A stretch of DNA of 64,000 nucleotides from Streptomyces avermitilis MA-4680 = NBRC 14893 (GTDB lineage Bacteria; Actinomycetota; Actinomycetes; Streptomycetales; Streptomycetaceae), in contig NC_003155.5 of the NCBI RefSeq assembly GCF_000009765.2, positions 2,790,001-2,854,000 on the forward strand. The letters are read 5' to 3'. The notes under the pieces were generated by a model, which was not told the origin of the DNA, made no database searches, and saw only the letters and a program-made list of their open reading frames with translations. Positions 43,917-53,584 of this stretch are shown here, one piece after another. The translations under genes were made by a program, and so were the position numbers. Numbering within the stretch: position 1 is the first letter of the stretch; each line of letters starts with the position of its first letter.

Positions 43917-45130
43917 GCGCTCAGGTCTACCACCGTGACCCCTTCCGCCCCCGCCGCCCAGGACGTATCACTCACCGCGCCCACCAGCCGGATGTGCCCC
44001 CGCTCGCACATCCGCGCCGCCAGCCGCACCAGCTCCCGCGCCTGCCGGGGATCCATGCAGCGGTCGAGGCCGTCGGCCAGCACCGTCAGCGTCTGGAGCG
44101 CCTGCGGCACCTCGCCGGCCGGGTCGACCTCCAGGACGCCGGGACCGGTGAGCAGGACGAGCGCCAGAGCCGCGTACCGCAACTCGCCGTCGCCCAGCAG
44201 CGCCAGTGGCGTACGGGACCCGTCGCCCCGGTCGAGCAGTGCGCGTACCGTGCCGTCGCCTGCCGGTTCCGCCAGCATGTCCTCGACCGGGCCCGCGCAT
44301 CCCGCGCGCACCGCCTCGACCAGCAGCGCGTGCCGCCGTCCGCACTCCGACCGCGTGCGCCACAGCACATCGGCGAGGTTGGCGCAGCCCGGCAGCAGCC
44401 GTCCCGTGCCCAGCGGCGCCGGGGCGCGCATCCGGTGCGGTCGCGGGTCGCAGGCGAAGACCGAGCGCAGCGCGACGACCATCTGCTCGGCGGCCGCCAG
44501 CACCCGGCGCTGGCCGTCCGTCTTGCCGGCCACCCGCAGGGGCAGCAGGGCGGTGCCGAGGCGGTCGTCCGGGAGCGGGCCGCGGGTCACGGGCGCGGAG
44601 CCCGCCGTGTGCCAGGCCGCCTGCACCACGCGTCGGCCCGGATCGCGCAGCGCCGTCTCCAGCAGAACGAGCCCACCGGAGGTCAGCCGCTCGCCCACGA
44701 TGCGTGGTACGGGCTCCGCCTGTACGGCGACGTCGAGCCGTACGGGTCCTTCGGGGCCGTCGGTCGTGCAGCCGATCCGGAAGCCGCGCCGCCGCTGGGC
44801 GTCGGGGCGGGCCCGCTGCGGCACACAGGCGGCCGGATCCGGGAACGCCGCACCCAGTTCGGCCCCGCCGGCGAGCCGCGCGAGCGCCTCGTACGCCTGG
44901 AGGGCGCGCGACTTCCCGCACCCGCTGGGGCCGGTGAAGAGCGTCAGCGGTCCCAGTGGGAAGCCGGCCCGCCGGTGCCCGGCGAAGGCGGACAGGCGCA
45001 GCTCCGAGACGTGCGGCCGGTCGGGACGCGGCCCGGCGTCGACGACGGCGCCGGACGCCGGGGACGACAGGGAGGGCTCGAACGAGAGGGGTGCCGGGAG
45101 CGACCCGGTCGACAGGGATGACACGGTCAT
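43913..45130 (-). CDS. AAA/ABC-type ATPase (AAA_21-like)
   Basis: The 405-residue protein has a Walker A (FTGPSGCGKSRALQAYEAL near residue 69), a signature-like LLGDGELRYAALALVLLTGPGVLEVDPAGEVP stretch near 314-345 acting as ABC signature and Walker B, and a terminal H-loop-like GHIRLVGAVSD. This is the SMC/RecF-like single-chain ATPase pattern seen in many standalone AAA_21 proteins, some of them in defence modules such as OLD/abortive infection. Coupling with a MazG-like hydrolase is notable. Function unknown. Confidence 0.8.
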   Translation of the reverse strand: MTVSSLSTGSLPAPLSFEPSLSSPASGAVVDAGPRPDRPHVSELRLSAFAGHRRAGFPLGPLTLFTGPSGCGKSRALQAYEALARLAGGAELGAAFPDPAACVPQRARPDAQRRRGFRIGCTTDGPEGPVRLDVAVQAEPVPRIVGERLTSGGLVLLETALRDPGRRVVQAAWHTAGSAPVTRGPLPDDRLGTALLPLRVAGKTDGQRRVLAAAEQMVVALRSVFACDPRPHRMRAPAPLGTGRLLPGCANLADVLWRTRSECGRRHALLVEAVRAGCAGPVEDMLAEPAGDGTVRALLDRGDGSRTPLALLGDGELRYAALALVLLTGPGVLEVDPAGEVPQALQTLTVLADGLDRCMDPRQARELVRLAARMCERGHIRLVGAVSDTSWAAGAEGVTVVDLSA

Positions 45131-45231
45131 ATGCGGACCGTAGGGGGCCGCTGTCGGGCGAACCGTTCCGCCGCCGCGACCTTCCTACGATCGAGCGACC
45201 GGCACCGCTGACGGCCGTCCGCCCGGGGTGC

Positions 45232-45621
45232 TCAGATCCCGGGCACCCCCACCCCCTCCATCAGCCCCTGAACCTCGGTTCCCGGCGGCGTGAGCAGGAA
45301 CACATTCCGGTCGACCCGGTGCATTCCGCTCGCGAGGCCGAAGACCACGCCCGTGCTGAAGTCCAGCACCCGCTTGGCGACCTCGGTCTCCGCGCTCGTC
45401 AGGTCGAGGAGGACCGGGATCCCGCGCATCAGCGTCTCGGCGACGTCACGGGCGTCCGCGAAGATGTTGACCCGCAGGACCACGAAGCGGCGTCGCGCCT
45501 CTGTCTGCGCCTCGGGTATCGACCGGTGACCGACCGCGGACGGCCAGGCGTCCCGGCCACGCAAGGGAACGACCTGGGCGAGCCCTTCCCACTGCTCGTC
45601 GGTGACATCGTGGCTGTTCAC
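45232..45621 (-). CDS. SepF-family cell division protein paralogue
   Basis: The 129-residue protein contains the SepF/DUF552 domain: RRFVVLRVNIFADARDVAETLMRGIPVLLDLTSAETEVAKRVLDFSTGVVFGLASGMHRVDRNVFLLTPPG. It lacks the N-terminal amphipathic membrane-binding helix of canonical SepF. Streptomyces have SepF plus two SepF-like (Sfl) proteins that affect FtsZ positioning and spore width; this is probably such a paralogue, since the division cluster ftsZ-ylmD-E-sepF is not here. GTG start chosen for the GGGGAGGG ribosome binding site 7-13 bp upstream. Confidence 0.87.
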   Translation of the reverse strand: MNSHDVTDEQWEGLAQVVPLRGRDAWPSAVGHRSIPEAQTEARRRFVVLRVNIFADARDVAETLMRGIPVLLDLTSAETEVAKRVLDFSTGVVFGLASGMHRVDRNVFLLTPPGTEVQGLMEGVGVPGI

Positions 45622-45880
45622 CGGCCCTCCCCGCACTGGCTCGCACTCATTGTCTGCACCGGCCAATTCTTACTCATGGTCACCTGTTCGGCCCAACAGC
45701 GACACGGTCCGCGAGCGTCCCGACGGTCACATCGGCCGGATGGCACCCCTCCACCACCACCCTGGGCTCCCCTTCCGCCGGGGCCTCACAGTGCCCGTCC
45801 GGCGGCTGTGCAGCGGGTGTAACCCTTCAAGATCAGGCCGCGACACATCCGCGTAACGGGCAATTCGTACCGTCGTCGGC

Positions 45881-48800
45881 ATGACCACGACCCCAGAGGC
45901 GGAGCGGACCCGGACCGCGGAGCAGGTGCGGACCGTCTGCTCGTACTGCGGTGTGGGCTGCGGAATCGTGCTCGACGTGGGGACCGGCCCCGACGGCCGT
46001 CGTACGGTCCTCAAGGCGTCCGGCGACAAGGAGCACCCCGCCAACCGCGGCCGGCTGTGCACCAAGGGCGCGACGACCGCCGACATGCTCGCCGCGCCCG
46101 GCCGGCTGACCAGCGCGCTCGTCCGCGACGACCGTGGCGCGGAGCCGGTGCCCGCGCCGGTGGACGAGGCGGTCCGCGAGACCGCCCGCCGGCTGCGCGC
46201 GATCGTCGACGAGCACGGTCCGGACGCCGTCGCCTTCTATGTCTCGGGGCAGATGAGCCTGGAGGCGCAGTACCTGGCGAACAAGCTCGCCAAGGGCTTC
46301 GTACGGACGAACCAGATCGAGTCGAACTCACGGCTGTGCATGGCGAGCGCGGGCACCGGCTACAAGCTGTCGCTGGGCGCCGACGGGCCGCCGGGGTCGT
46401 ACGACGACCTCGACAAGGCGGACGTCTTCCTGGTCATCGGCTCCAACATGGCCGACTGCCACCCCATCCTCTTCCTGCGGCTGCTGGAGCGGGTGAAGGC
46501 CGGCGCCAAGCTGATCGTGGTCGATCCGCGGCGGACCGCCACGGCGGCCAAGGCGGATCTGTTTCTTCAGGTCAGGCCCGGCACCGATCTCGCCCTGCTC
46601 AACGGGCTGCTGCACCTGCTGTACGAGAACGGGCACACGGACGCCGAGTTCATCGCCCGGCACACCGAGGGCTGGGAGGCGATGCCGGACTTCCTCGCCG
46701 ACTATCCCCCCGCCACCGTCTCCGAGATCACCGGGATCCCCGAGGACGACATCCGGGCGGCGGCGCGGCTGATCGGCGAGGCCGGGGAGTGGACGAGCTG
46801 CTGGACCATGGGGCTCAACCAGTCCACGCACGGCACCTGGAACACCAACGCCCTGGTCAATCTGCATCTCGCGACGGGCGCGATCTGCCGTCCGGGCAGC
46901 GGTCCCCTCTCACTGACCGGGCAGCCCAACGCCATGGGCGGCCGCGAGATGGGGTACATGGGTCCCGGGCTGCCGGGCCAGCGGTCCGTGCTCGTCGACG
47001 AGGAGCGGGCGTTCGTCGAGGAGTTGTGGGAGCTCGCGCCCGGCACGATCCGCGCGGACGGGGTCGGGCGGGGCACCGTCGAGATGTTCCGGAAGATGGC
47101 GGACGGGGACATCAAGGCGTGCTGGATCATCTGCACCAATCCCGTCGCCTCGGTGGCGAACCGGAAGACGGTCATCGAGGGCCTCGAGGCCGCCGAATTC
47201 GTGGTCACCCAGGACGTGTTCGCCGACACCGAGACCAACGCGTACGCCGATGTCGTGCTGCCGGGCGCGCTGTGGACGGAGAGCCCGGGCGTCCTCGTCA
47301 ACAGCGAGCGCGTCCTCACGCTGGCCCGGCCCGTGGTCGAACCGCCGGGGGAGGCGACGGCCGACTGGCGGCTGATCGCGGCCGTGGCGCGCGAGATGGG
47401 GTACACGGAGGGGTTCGCGTACGAGAGTGCCGAGCAGGTCTTCGAGGAGATCAAGCGGGCGTGGAACCCGAAGACCGGGTGGGATCTGCGGGGGGTCACG
47501 TACGAGCGGCTGCGGTCGACGCCCGTGCAGTGGCCGGCGGCGCGGGCGGACGGGCCGGCGCGGAACCCGGTCCGGTACGTGGCGGACGGGCTGGTGTTCC
47601 CCACGGCGAGCGGGCGGGCCGTCTTCCACGCCCGGCCGCATCTTCCGGCCGCCGAACTGCCGGACGACGACTTCCCCTTCGTACTCAACACGGGGCGGGT
47701 GCAGCACCAGTGGCACACGCTGACGAAGACCGGGAAGGTCGCCAAGCTCAACAAGCTGAACCCCGGACCGTTCGTGGAGGTGCATCCGCGGGACGCGGCC
47801 GCCCTCGGGGTCGTGGACGGTGACTCGGTGGAGGTCGCCTCCCGGCGGGGGCGGGCCGTCCTGCCCGCCGTCGTGACGGACCGGGTCCAGCCCGGGTGCT
47901 GCTTCGCCCCCTTCCACTGGAACGATCTCTTCGGGGAGTACCTGAGCATCAACGCGGTCACCAGTGACGCGGTCGATCCGCTGTCGTTCCAGCCGGAGTT
48001 CAAGGTGTGCGCGGTGGCACTGGCCCGGGTCGCCTCGCCCCCTTCGGCCCTTCCCGTCCGGTCCCTCGATGCTGCGCCCCCTGCCCCCGACGGCGGCCTG
48101 ACGGCCTCGTCCGCTCCCGCCGGACAGGCGGAGATCTTCGGTCTCACCCCCGGCCCGCCACCGGTGCTGACCGCGCGGGAACGCCAGTACCTGACCGGCT
48201 TCCTCGCCGGGCTCGGCTCCGGCGCGCCGGGCGTGCCCGTGCTGCCCGCGGAAGCACCCTTCAGCGCCGAGCACGCGCTCTGGGTCAACGGCGTCCTCGC
48301 CGGGATGTACTCCAGGGCCGCCACCGCTGAGGCCCCGGCGAAACCGCCCGGCCGCGAGGTCGTCGTCCTGTGGGCGTCGCAGACCGGGAACGCGGAGGAG
48401 TTCGCCGCCGCGACCGCCGAGCGGCTCACCGCGACCGGTCACCGGGCCACCCTCGTCGGCATGGACGACACGGATGTCGCCCAACTCCCGCGCACTGCTG
48501 ACCTGTTGCTGATCACGAGCACCTTCGGCGACGGCGACGCACCCGACAACGGCTCCGGCTTCTGGGACGCGCTGTCCGCGGAGGCCGCCCCGCGGCTGGA
48601 CGGCGTGCGCTACGCCGTCCTCGCCTTCGGCGACTCCTCGTACGACGACTTCTGCGGGCACGGACGCCGACTGGACACCCGGCTGGACGAGCTGGGCGCG
48701 GTGCGGCTCGCGCCGCGCACGGACTGCGAGCCGGACTACGAGCCGTACGCGGGAGCCTGGCTCGACCAGGTTCTCGGCGCGCTGGGCACCAAGACGGACG

Positions 48801-49939
48801 CCCCGAAGCCTGCCCGGCCCCGCAAGCCGGAACCCGCCATCGCCCGTCTCACCGGCAACCGGCTGCTGAGCCTGCCCGGCGCGGGCAAGGAGGTCCGCAG
48901 GTTCACCTTCGACACGAGCGGGACGGGACTGACGTACGAGGCCGGGGACGCGCTCGGCGTACGGCCGGTCAACTCCCCTGATCTGGTGGACGAGTGGCTG
49001 TCGGTGACCGGGCTCGACCACTCCACTCCCGTGGCCGTCGAGGGAGTCGGCGAGGTGCCCTTCGCCCAGGCCCTGCACCGCCATCTCGACATCACCCACA
49101 TCACCCCCGACCTGCTCCGGTTCGTGTCCGAACACGCCCACGACAACCGGGAGTTGAAGAAGCTGCTGCGTCCGGACAACAAGGACGGCCTGGCGCAGTG
49201 GTCCTGGGGCCGGCAGGCCGTGGACGTGGTGGCCGAGCATCCGGTGCGGGCGACGGCCGAGGAGTGGGCGGAGGTCTTCAAGCGCCTCCAGCCCCGGCTG
49301 TACTCCATATCGTCGAGTCCGCTCGTGGACCCGCATCTGGTGTCCCTGACCGTCTCCGTCGTGCGGTACGAGGACCGGCTCGGGCGGCCGCGCGGCGGGG
49401 TCTGTTCGCCGTTCCTCGCCGACGCGGAGCACCACACACCGGTGCCGGTCTTCGTGCAGCGCTCGCCGCACTTCCGGCCCCCTGCGGACAGCTCGACGCC
49501 GATGGTGATGGTGGGCCCCGGCACCGGCGTCGCGCCGTTCATGGGCTTCCTCCAGGAGCGGCGGGCGCTCGGGCACCGGGCCCCGAACTGGCTGTTCTTC
49601 GGCGAGCAGCACCGCGCCACCGACTTCTACTACGAGGAGGAGCTGACGGCGCTGCTGGCGGACGGCACCCTCACCCGCCTCGACACCGCGTTCTCCCGTG
49701 ACCAGCGCGCCAAGGTCTACGTCCAGGACCGGATCCGCGAACACGGCCCCGAGCTGTGGCACTGGCTCCAGAACGGCGCCCGGTTCTACGTCTGCGGGGA
49801 CGCCTCCCGCATGGCGAAGGACGTCGACCGGGCCCTGCGGGACATCGCCGTCACCCACGGCGGTCTGACCGAGGCGGAGGCCACGGCGTACGTGAAGCAG
49901 CTGGCCGCGGAGAAGAGGTACGTCCGAGACGTGTACTGA
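45881..49939 (+). CDS. Assimilatory nitrate reductase fused to NADPH-flavoprotein reductase
   Basis: The 1352-residue protein joins a molybdopterin nitrate reductase (4Fe-4S motif CSYCGVGC near residue 20 with GRLCTKG near 54; [10 protein letters not shown]; Moco ligand region to about 730), a short linker, a flavodoxin domain ([13 protein letters not shown] near 827; [15 protein letters not shown]), an FAD-binding domain ([13 protein letters not shown] near 1139) and an NADPH domain ([31 protein letters not shown]-terminal EKRYVRDVY). This one-chain NasC-plus-CysJ architecture moves electrons from NADPH directly to nitrate. It stands without nitrite reductase or transporter genes. No clear ribosome binding site precedes the ATG. 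Confidence 0.93.
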   Translation: MTTTPEAERTRTAEQVRTVCSYCGVGCGIVLDVGTGPDGRRTVLKASGDKEHPANRGRLCTKGATTADMLAAPGRLTSALVRDDRGAEPVPAPVDEAVRETARRLRAIVDEHGPDAVAFYVSGQMSLEAQYLANKLAKGFVRTNQIESNSRLCMASAGTGYKLSLGADGPPGSYDDLDKADVFLVIGSNMADCHPILFLRLLERVKAGAKLIVVDPRRTATAAKADLFLQVRPGTDLALLNGLLHLLYENGHTDAEFIARHTEGWEAMPDFLADYPPATVSEITGIPEDDIRAAARLIGEAGEWTSCWTMGLNQSTHGTWNTNALVNLHLATGAICRPGSGPLSLTGQPNAMGGREMGYMGPGLPGQRSVLVDEERAFVEELWELAPGTIRADGVGRGTVEMFRKMADGDIKACWIICTNPVASVANRKTVIEGLEAAEFVVTQDVFADTETNAYADVVLPGALWTESPGVLVNSERVLTLARPVVEPPGEATADWRLIAAVAREMGYTEGFAYESAEQVFEEIKRAWNPKTGWDLRGVTYERLRSTPVQWPAARADGPARNPVRYVADGLVFPTASGRAVFHARPHLPAAELPDDDFPFVLNTGRVQHQWHTLTKTGKVAKLNKLNPGPFVEVHPRDAAALGVVDGDSVEVASRRGRAVLPAVVTDRVQPGCCFAPFHWNDLFGEYLSINAVTSDAVDPLSFQPEFKVCAVALARVASPPSALPVRSLDAAPPAPDGGLTASSAPAGQAEIFGLTPGPPPVLTARERQYLTGFLAGLGSGAPGVPVLPAEAPFSAEHALWVNGVLAGMYSRAATAEAPAKPPGREVVVLWASQTGNAEEFAAATAERLTATGHRATLVGMDDTDVAQLPRTADLLLITSTFGDGDAPDNGSGFWDALSAEAAPRLDGVRYAVLAFGDSSYDDFCGHGRRLDTRLDELGAVRLAPRTDCEPDYEPYAGAWLDQVLGALGTKTDAPKPARPRKPEPAIARLTGNRLLSLPGAGKEVRRFTFDTSGTGLTYEAGDALGVRPVNSPDLVDEWLSVTGLDHSTPVAVEGVGEVPFAQALHRHLDITHITPDLLRFVSEHAHDNRELKKLLRPDNKDGLAQWSWGRQAVDVVAEHPVRATAEEWAEVFKRLQPRLYSISSSPLVDPHLVSLTVSVVRYEDRLGRPRGGVCSPFLADAEHHTPVPVFVQRSPHFRPPADSSTPMVMVGPGTGVAPFMGFLQERRALGHRAPNWLFFGEQHRATDFYYEEELTALLADGTLTRLDTAFSRDQRAKVYVQDRIREHGPELWHWLQNGARFYVCGDASRMAKDVDRALRDIAVTHGGLTEAEATAYVKQLAAEKRYVRDVY

Positions 49940-49953
49940 GCCCCTCCGGGCTC
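49938..49953 (+). terminator. Weak hairpin at the nitrate reductase stop codon
   Basis: GAGCCC and GGGCTC form a 6-bp stem that includes part of the TGA stop. A directly repeated GATCCTCCATTCGGT word follows about 20 bp later. Termination function is uncertain. Confidence 0.3.
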
Positions 49954-50064
49954 TGATCCTCCATTCGGTTCCGATCCTCCATTCGGTGCCTTCTTACCGG
50001 CCTCGCACCGGACTCTTCACGTCATGGCCCGCATCGTTCACGATGTCCCATTACGTTCCGTGTC

Positions 50065-51777
50065 GTGCACTTGGCAGAAGCAGGGCCGTCGACAAGCGGC
50101 CGACGGGCGGGTACGCCGGCGGCGCCGGACGAGGCACCGGCACAGTGGCACCGGGTGCTGACGCTCCTCGCGTGCATCAGCCTGTTCATCGGCACGCGGC
50201 AGGTGTGGGTGCAGGCCGCCAGTCTCCGTCCGGTGGTGGCCGCGGTCATCTCCCTGTGCTACGCGGGGATCCTGACGACCGGCCTGCTGACCCTGGTGGT
50301 GCGCCGCGGCCGCGCGCTGGCGCGCCTCGATCTGGGCGTCCTGGTGATCGCGGTGACGCTCACCCTGTGCGCCTGGGTCATGAACCACGGCGGCACCGAC
50401 GAGGCCGTCCTGACCATGCAGGCCGCCCGCGAGTTCATCGCCGGCCGCCCGGTGTACGAACAGCCGTGGCCCTGGCTGTTCGGCCACGGCATCGCGCTCA
50501 CGCCGACCATGAGCGGCGGCTACGACTTCACGTACGGCTATCCGCCGCTCTGTCTGCTGCTGACCGCGGCGCTCCTGTGGATCGGGGGCACCGGCGCGGC
50601 CGCGGCCACCCTGGTGAGCACGGTGGCCCTGCTGGCCGGCACGGTCGTTCTGTGGTGGCTGCTGCCCGTGCGGTGGCGCTCGGCGGCCACCCTGGTGTGC
50701 CTCGGCTTCGGGCTTGTGCCGTCGTACGCCCGGTACGGGTACCCCGCCGTCGTCGCGCTCGCCCTCCTCATCCCGGTGGTGGTGCGCTGGCCACGGATGG
50801 GCGGGGGCGGCTGGACGGACTGGGGGCGGGCCGCCTGTCTGGGCGCGGCCTGCGCGGCGCAGCAGCTGCCGTGGTTCCTGACGCCGTTCCTGCTGGCCGG
50901 GGTCTACGCGCTGCGCCGCGGGGAGCGGGGCCCGCGCGCCGCCGTGGTCGCCGTGGGCCGGATCGGGGCCGTGGCCGCCGGGACCTGGCTGCTGATCAAC
51001 GCGTTCTTCGTCGTCAGTGAGCCGCGCTCCTGGCTCTCCGGCATCATGCTGCCGCTCACCCAGGGTGCGGTGATCCACGGTCAGGGGCTGGTCGGGGCCT
51101 CGCTCTACTACACCGACGGCAGCGGGCGACTGGCCTGGTACTCCCATGCGAGCACGCTGCTGGCGGCGGTCCTGCTCGCGCTGCTCGTCCTGTTCATGCG
51201 CCGGCTGGGGCCGGCGGCGACGGTGCTGCCCTGGTGCACGTTCTTCCTGGCGACCCGCTCGCAGGACGGCTACTACCTGCTGATGACGCCGTTGTGGCTG
51301 GCGGCCGCCGTCACCGCGCCGCCCTCGGCCTTCGCGAGCGCCTGGCAGCCCCGGCTGCCGTTCGGGGCGCACCGGCGGCGGGCGGCCCGCGTGGGCGTCG
51401 TCGCGCTGCTGCTGGCACTGCCCCTGTCGGCGGCGGCGTACGCGGTGACCGGCGCGCCGCCCCTGCGCATGGAGGTCCTGGCCGTCCGCCGGGGCACGGG
51501 GACCGTCACCGGGCTCACCCTCCGGGTCACCAACACCGGCGGCACCACCATGCGCCCCCACTTCACGGTGACCACCAATCAGGGCATGAACCGCTACTGG
51601 TCGGTCAAGGCCGGCCCGGCGTCTGTCCCCGCCCACGGCTCGGCCCGCTATGAACTCCTGCCGCCCGACGGCAGGTTCAAGCTCCCCGAGCCAGGTGTAC
51701 GCATCCGGCTGCGCGCCTTCTCCGCGTCGCCGGAGACGCTGTCGAGCACGGATGTGCGGTTGCAGCCGAAGCGTTGA
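50065..51777 (+). CDS. Polytopic membrane protein, possibly GT-C-type
   Basis: The protein of about 570 residues has some 10-11 membrane segments followed by a soluble beta-rich tail from residue 465 (MEVLAVRRGTGTVTGLTLRVTNTGG...FTVTTNQGMNRYWSVKAGP). The first periplasmic loop (EAVLTMQAAREFIAGRPVYEQPWPWLFGHGIALTPTMSGGYDFTYGYPP) resembles mannosyltransferase GT87-like or GT-C proteins, though no certain catalytic Asp can be pointed out. The GTG start is weakly supported. No function is assigned. Confidence 0.75.
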   Translation: MHLAEAGPSTSGRRAGTPAAPDEAPAQWHRVLTLLACISLFIGTRQVWVQAASLRPVVAAVISLCYAGILTTGLLTLVVRRGRALARLDLGVLVIAVTLTLCAWVMNHGGTDEAVLTMQAAREFIAGRPVYEQPWPWLFGHGIALTPTMSGGYDFTYGYPPLCLLLTAALLWIGGTGAAAATLVSTVALLAGTVVLWWLLPVRWRSAATLVCLGFGLVPSYARYGYPAVVALALLIPVVVRWPRMGGGGWTDWGRAACLGAACAAQQLPWFLTPFLLAGVYALRRGERGPRAAVVAVGRIGAVAAGTWLLINAFFVVSEPRSWLSGIMLPLTQGAVIHGQGLVGASLYYTDGSGRLAWYSHASTLLAAVLLALLVLFMRRLGPAATVLPWCTFFLATRSQDGYYLLMTPLWLAAAVTAPPSAFASAWQPRLPFGAHRRRAARVGVVALLLALPLSAAAYAVTGAPPLRMEVLAVRRGTGTVTGLTLRVTNTGGTTMRPHFTVTTNQGMNRYWSVKAGPASVPAHGSARYELLPPDGRFKLPEPGVRIRLRAFSASPETLSSTDVRLQPKR

Positions 51778-51785
51778 CGGGGCCC

Positions 51786-52133
51786 TCAGGTCACCTGCTC
51801 CAGCAGCTTCAGCACCACCGGGTCGATCACCCGGTACCGCACGACCCGCCCCGCCTTCTCGCCCACGACCACCTCGGCGGTGCGCAGCAGCCGCAGCGCC
51901 TGCGAGACGGCGGGGTCGTTCATGCCGGTGGCGACCGCGAGGTCGGAGACGGCGAGCGGTCCGGCCCGGTGCAGGGCGAGGAGGAGGGCGAGCCGGCCGG
52001 GGTCGGCGAGCAGGGAGAACCGGTCGGCCCAGGCGCGTACGCCGTGGGGCTCGCCGATCGCGGCGATGGCGTCACAGACCCGGTGGCCGTCGATGGTGCT
52101 CCGGTCAACGCGGTCGGCGGGGACGAGATGCAT
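51786..52133 (-). CDS. ArsR/SmtB-family metal-responsive repressor
   Basis: The 115-residue winged-helix protein shows the ArsR helix-turn-helix DLAVATGMNDPAVSQALRLLRTAEVV near residue 68 and a His/Asp-containing N-terminus (HLVPADRVDRSTIDGHRVCDAIAAIGEPHGVRAWADRF) that could bind metal, as in the nickel/cobalt sensors NmtR or KmtR. It faces a NiCoT transporter across a 321-bp gap. It may sense cobalt or nickel and regulate its own or the transporter's promoter. Confidence 0.88.
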   Translation of the reverse strand: MHLVPADRVDRSTIDGHRVCDAIAAIGEPHGVRAWADRFSLLADPGRLALLLALHRAGPLAVSDLAVATGMNDPAVSQALRLLRTAEVVVGEKAGRVVRYRVIDPVVLKLLEQVT

Positions 52134-52231
52134 GCGCGCATTCTTCCAGGCGGCCGTATGTGATCTTTCCTACGTACGGACACCTGCGCAACTGTGCAGC
52201 CTTGCAGGTGTTCCCAGGTCAGCCCTAGGGT

Positions 52232-52416
52232 TGGCGGGCCGTGGTGCTCGGGAAGCCGGTGACGGCCCCTCAGGGGGTTCATGCCGGAGCGGCCCTCGCC
52301 ACTGTGATCGGGGAGTTCCCGTTCCGTGCCGCCGCGGGCGGCGCCACTGGTCCCTCAGGGCCGGGAAGGCAGGGACGGGCGCGTGTACCCGTAAGCCAGG
52401 AGACCGGCCACGGCAT
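52232..52416 (+). ncRNA. Cobalamin (B12) riboswitch
   Basis: The leader before the NiCoT gene carries the ordered landmarks of a B12 element: GGTGCTCGGGAAGCCGGTGA near the 5' end, GCCACTGTGATCGGGGAG in the middle, GGCCGGGAAGGCAGGGACGGGC, and the B12 box GTAAGCCAGGAGACCGGCC at the 3' end. High cobalamin should lower expression of the downstream metal transporter. End points are approximate. The 60 bp between its 3' end and the ATG could hold the ribosome-binding-site-sequestering expression platform. Confidence 0.9.
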
Positions 52417-52454
52417 CTCACGAAGTGATCCACGAGGTGCTGGAGCGTGACCGT

Positions 52455-53558
52455 ATGACCCTGCCCGCGCAGTCTTCCGAGGCCGCCGCCTCCTTCCGGT
52501 GGCGGCGTGAGGACACCGTCCGTACCGCCGGGCTGCTGGCGGTGATCGCGGCCCTGCACGTGGTCGCGTTCGGCGTTCTGTTCCTGCTGGTCGTGCCCGG
52601 GCACTACGAGGTCGGCTCCAAGGCCTTCGGTATCGGCCTCGGCGTCACCGCCTACACGCTCGGTATGCGGCACGCCTTCGACGCCGACCACATCGCCGCC
52701 ATCGACAACACCACCCGCAAGCTGATGGCCGACGGCAAGCGGCCGGTGTCGGTGGGGTTCTGGTTCGCGCTCGGGCACTCCAGCGTGGTCGTCGTCCTCG
52801 CCGCGCTGATCGCCGGGGGCACCCAGCTGGCGGGACGGGTCATGAACGAGGACTCCACCACGCACCAGGTGCTGGGCGTTCTGGGTACGACCATCTCCGG
52901 GTCGTTCCTCTATCTGATCGCCGCCCTCAATCTCGTCGCCCTCGTCGGCATCCTGCGGGTCTTCCGGGCCATGCGGGCGGGAACGTACGACGAGCGGGAG
53001 CTCGAACAGCACCTGGACTCGCGGGGGTTCATGAACCGCATCCTGGGGCGCTTCACCAAGTCGATCACCCGTCCCGGGCAGATGTTCCCGTTGGGCTTCC
53101 TCTTCGGGCTGGGCTTCGACACGGCCACCGAGGTCACGCTGATGGTGATGGCGGGCAGCGGTGCGGCGGCCGGGCTGCCCTGGTACGCGATCCTGTGTCT
53201 GCCGCTGCTGTTCGCGGCGGGCATGAGCCTGTTCGACACGCTCGACGGCACGTTCATGAACTTCGCCTACCAGTGGGCCTTCTCGAACCCCGTGCGCAAG
53301 GTGTTCTACAACCTGGCGATCACCGGTCTGTCGATCGCCGTGGCGTTTCTGATCGGCACCATCGAGCTGGTCGGCGTACTGCACGACAAGCTCGACCTGC
53401 GGGACTCGGTGACCGGCTGGATCGCCGGCCTCGACCTCGACAACGTGGGCTACATCATCGTCGGGCTGTTCGGGGTCGTGTGGGCGGCGGCGATCACGTA
53501 CTGGCGGGTGGCCAGGGTGGAGCAGCGCTGGGCGGTCCGCCCCGCCGACGGGAACTGA
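52455..53558 (+). CDS. NiCoT-family cobalt/nickel transporter (HoxN/NixA type)
   Basis: The 367-residue protein has 8 membrane segments and the NiCoT signature in helix 2, RHAFDADHIAAIDN near residue 74, followed by GFWFALGHSSVVV, LGFDTATEVTLM and the FAAGMSLFDTLDG motif. Transport of Co2+ is favoured because the gene is under a cobalamin riboswitch; cobalt is needed for B12 synthesis. The ATG was preferred to a GTG 30 bp upstream because GGAG lies 9 bp before it. Confidence 0.94.
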   Translation: MTLPAQSSEAAASFRWRREDTVRTAGLLAVIAALHVVAFGVLFLLVVPGHYEVGSKAFGIGLGVTAYTLGMRHAFDADHIAAIDNTTRKLMADGKRPVSVGFWFALGHSSVVVVLAALIAGGTQLAGRVMNEDSTTHQVLGVLGTTISGSFLYLIAALNLVALVGILRVFRAMRAGTYDERELEQHLDSRGFMNRILGRFTKSITRPGQMFPLGFLFGLGFDTATEVTLMVMAGSGAAAGLPWYAILCLPLLFAAGMSLFDTLDGTFMNFAYQWAFSNPVRKVFYNLAITGLSIAVAFLIGTIELVGVLHDKLDLRDSVTGWIAGLDLDNVGYIIVGLFGVVWAAAITYWRVARVEQRWAVRPADGN

Positions 53559-53584
53559 CGCCGGCGGGGGGGGCGGGCCGGCGG

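Noticed and set aside
45790..45880. GlnR box upstream of the nitrate reductase gene
   Set aside because: Two GTAAC words are present but the matching GNAAC half-sites at the right spacing are not.
46910..49858. 982-codon frame antisense to the nitrate reductase fusion
   Set aside because: Shadow frame of a gene whose domains are certain.
52251..52450. Small protein in the leader of the NiCoT gene
   Set aside because: The frame lies inside the cobalamin riboswitch landmarks, which explain the sequence conservation better.
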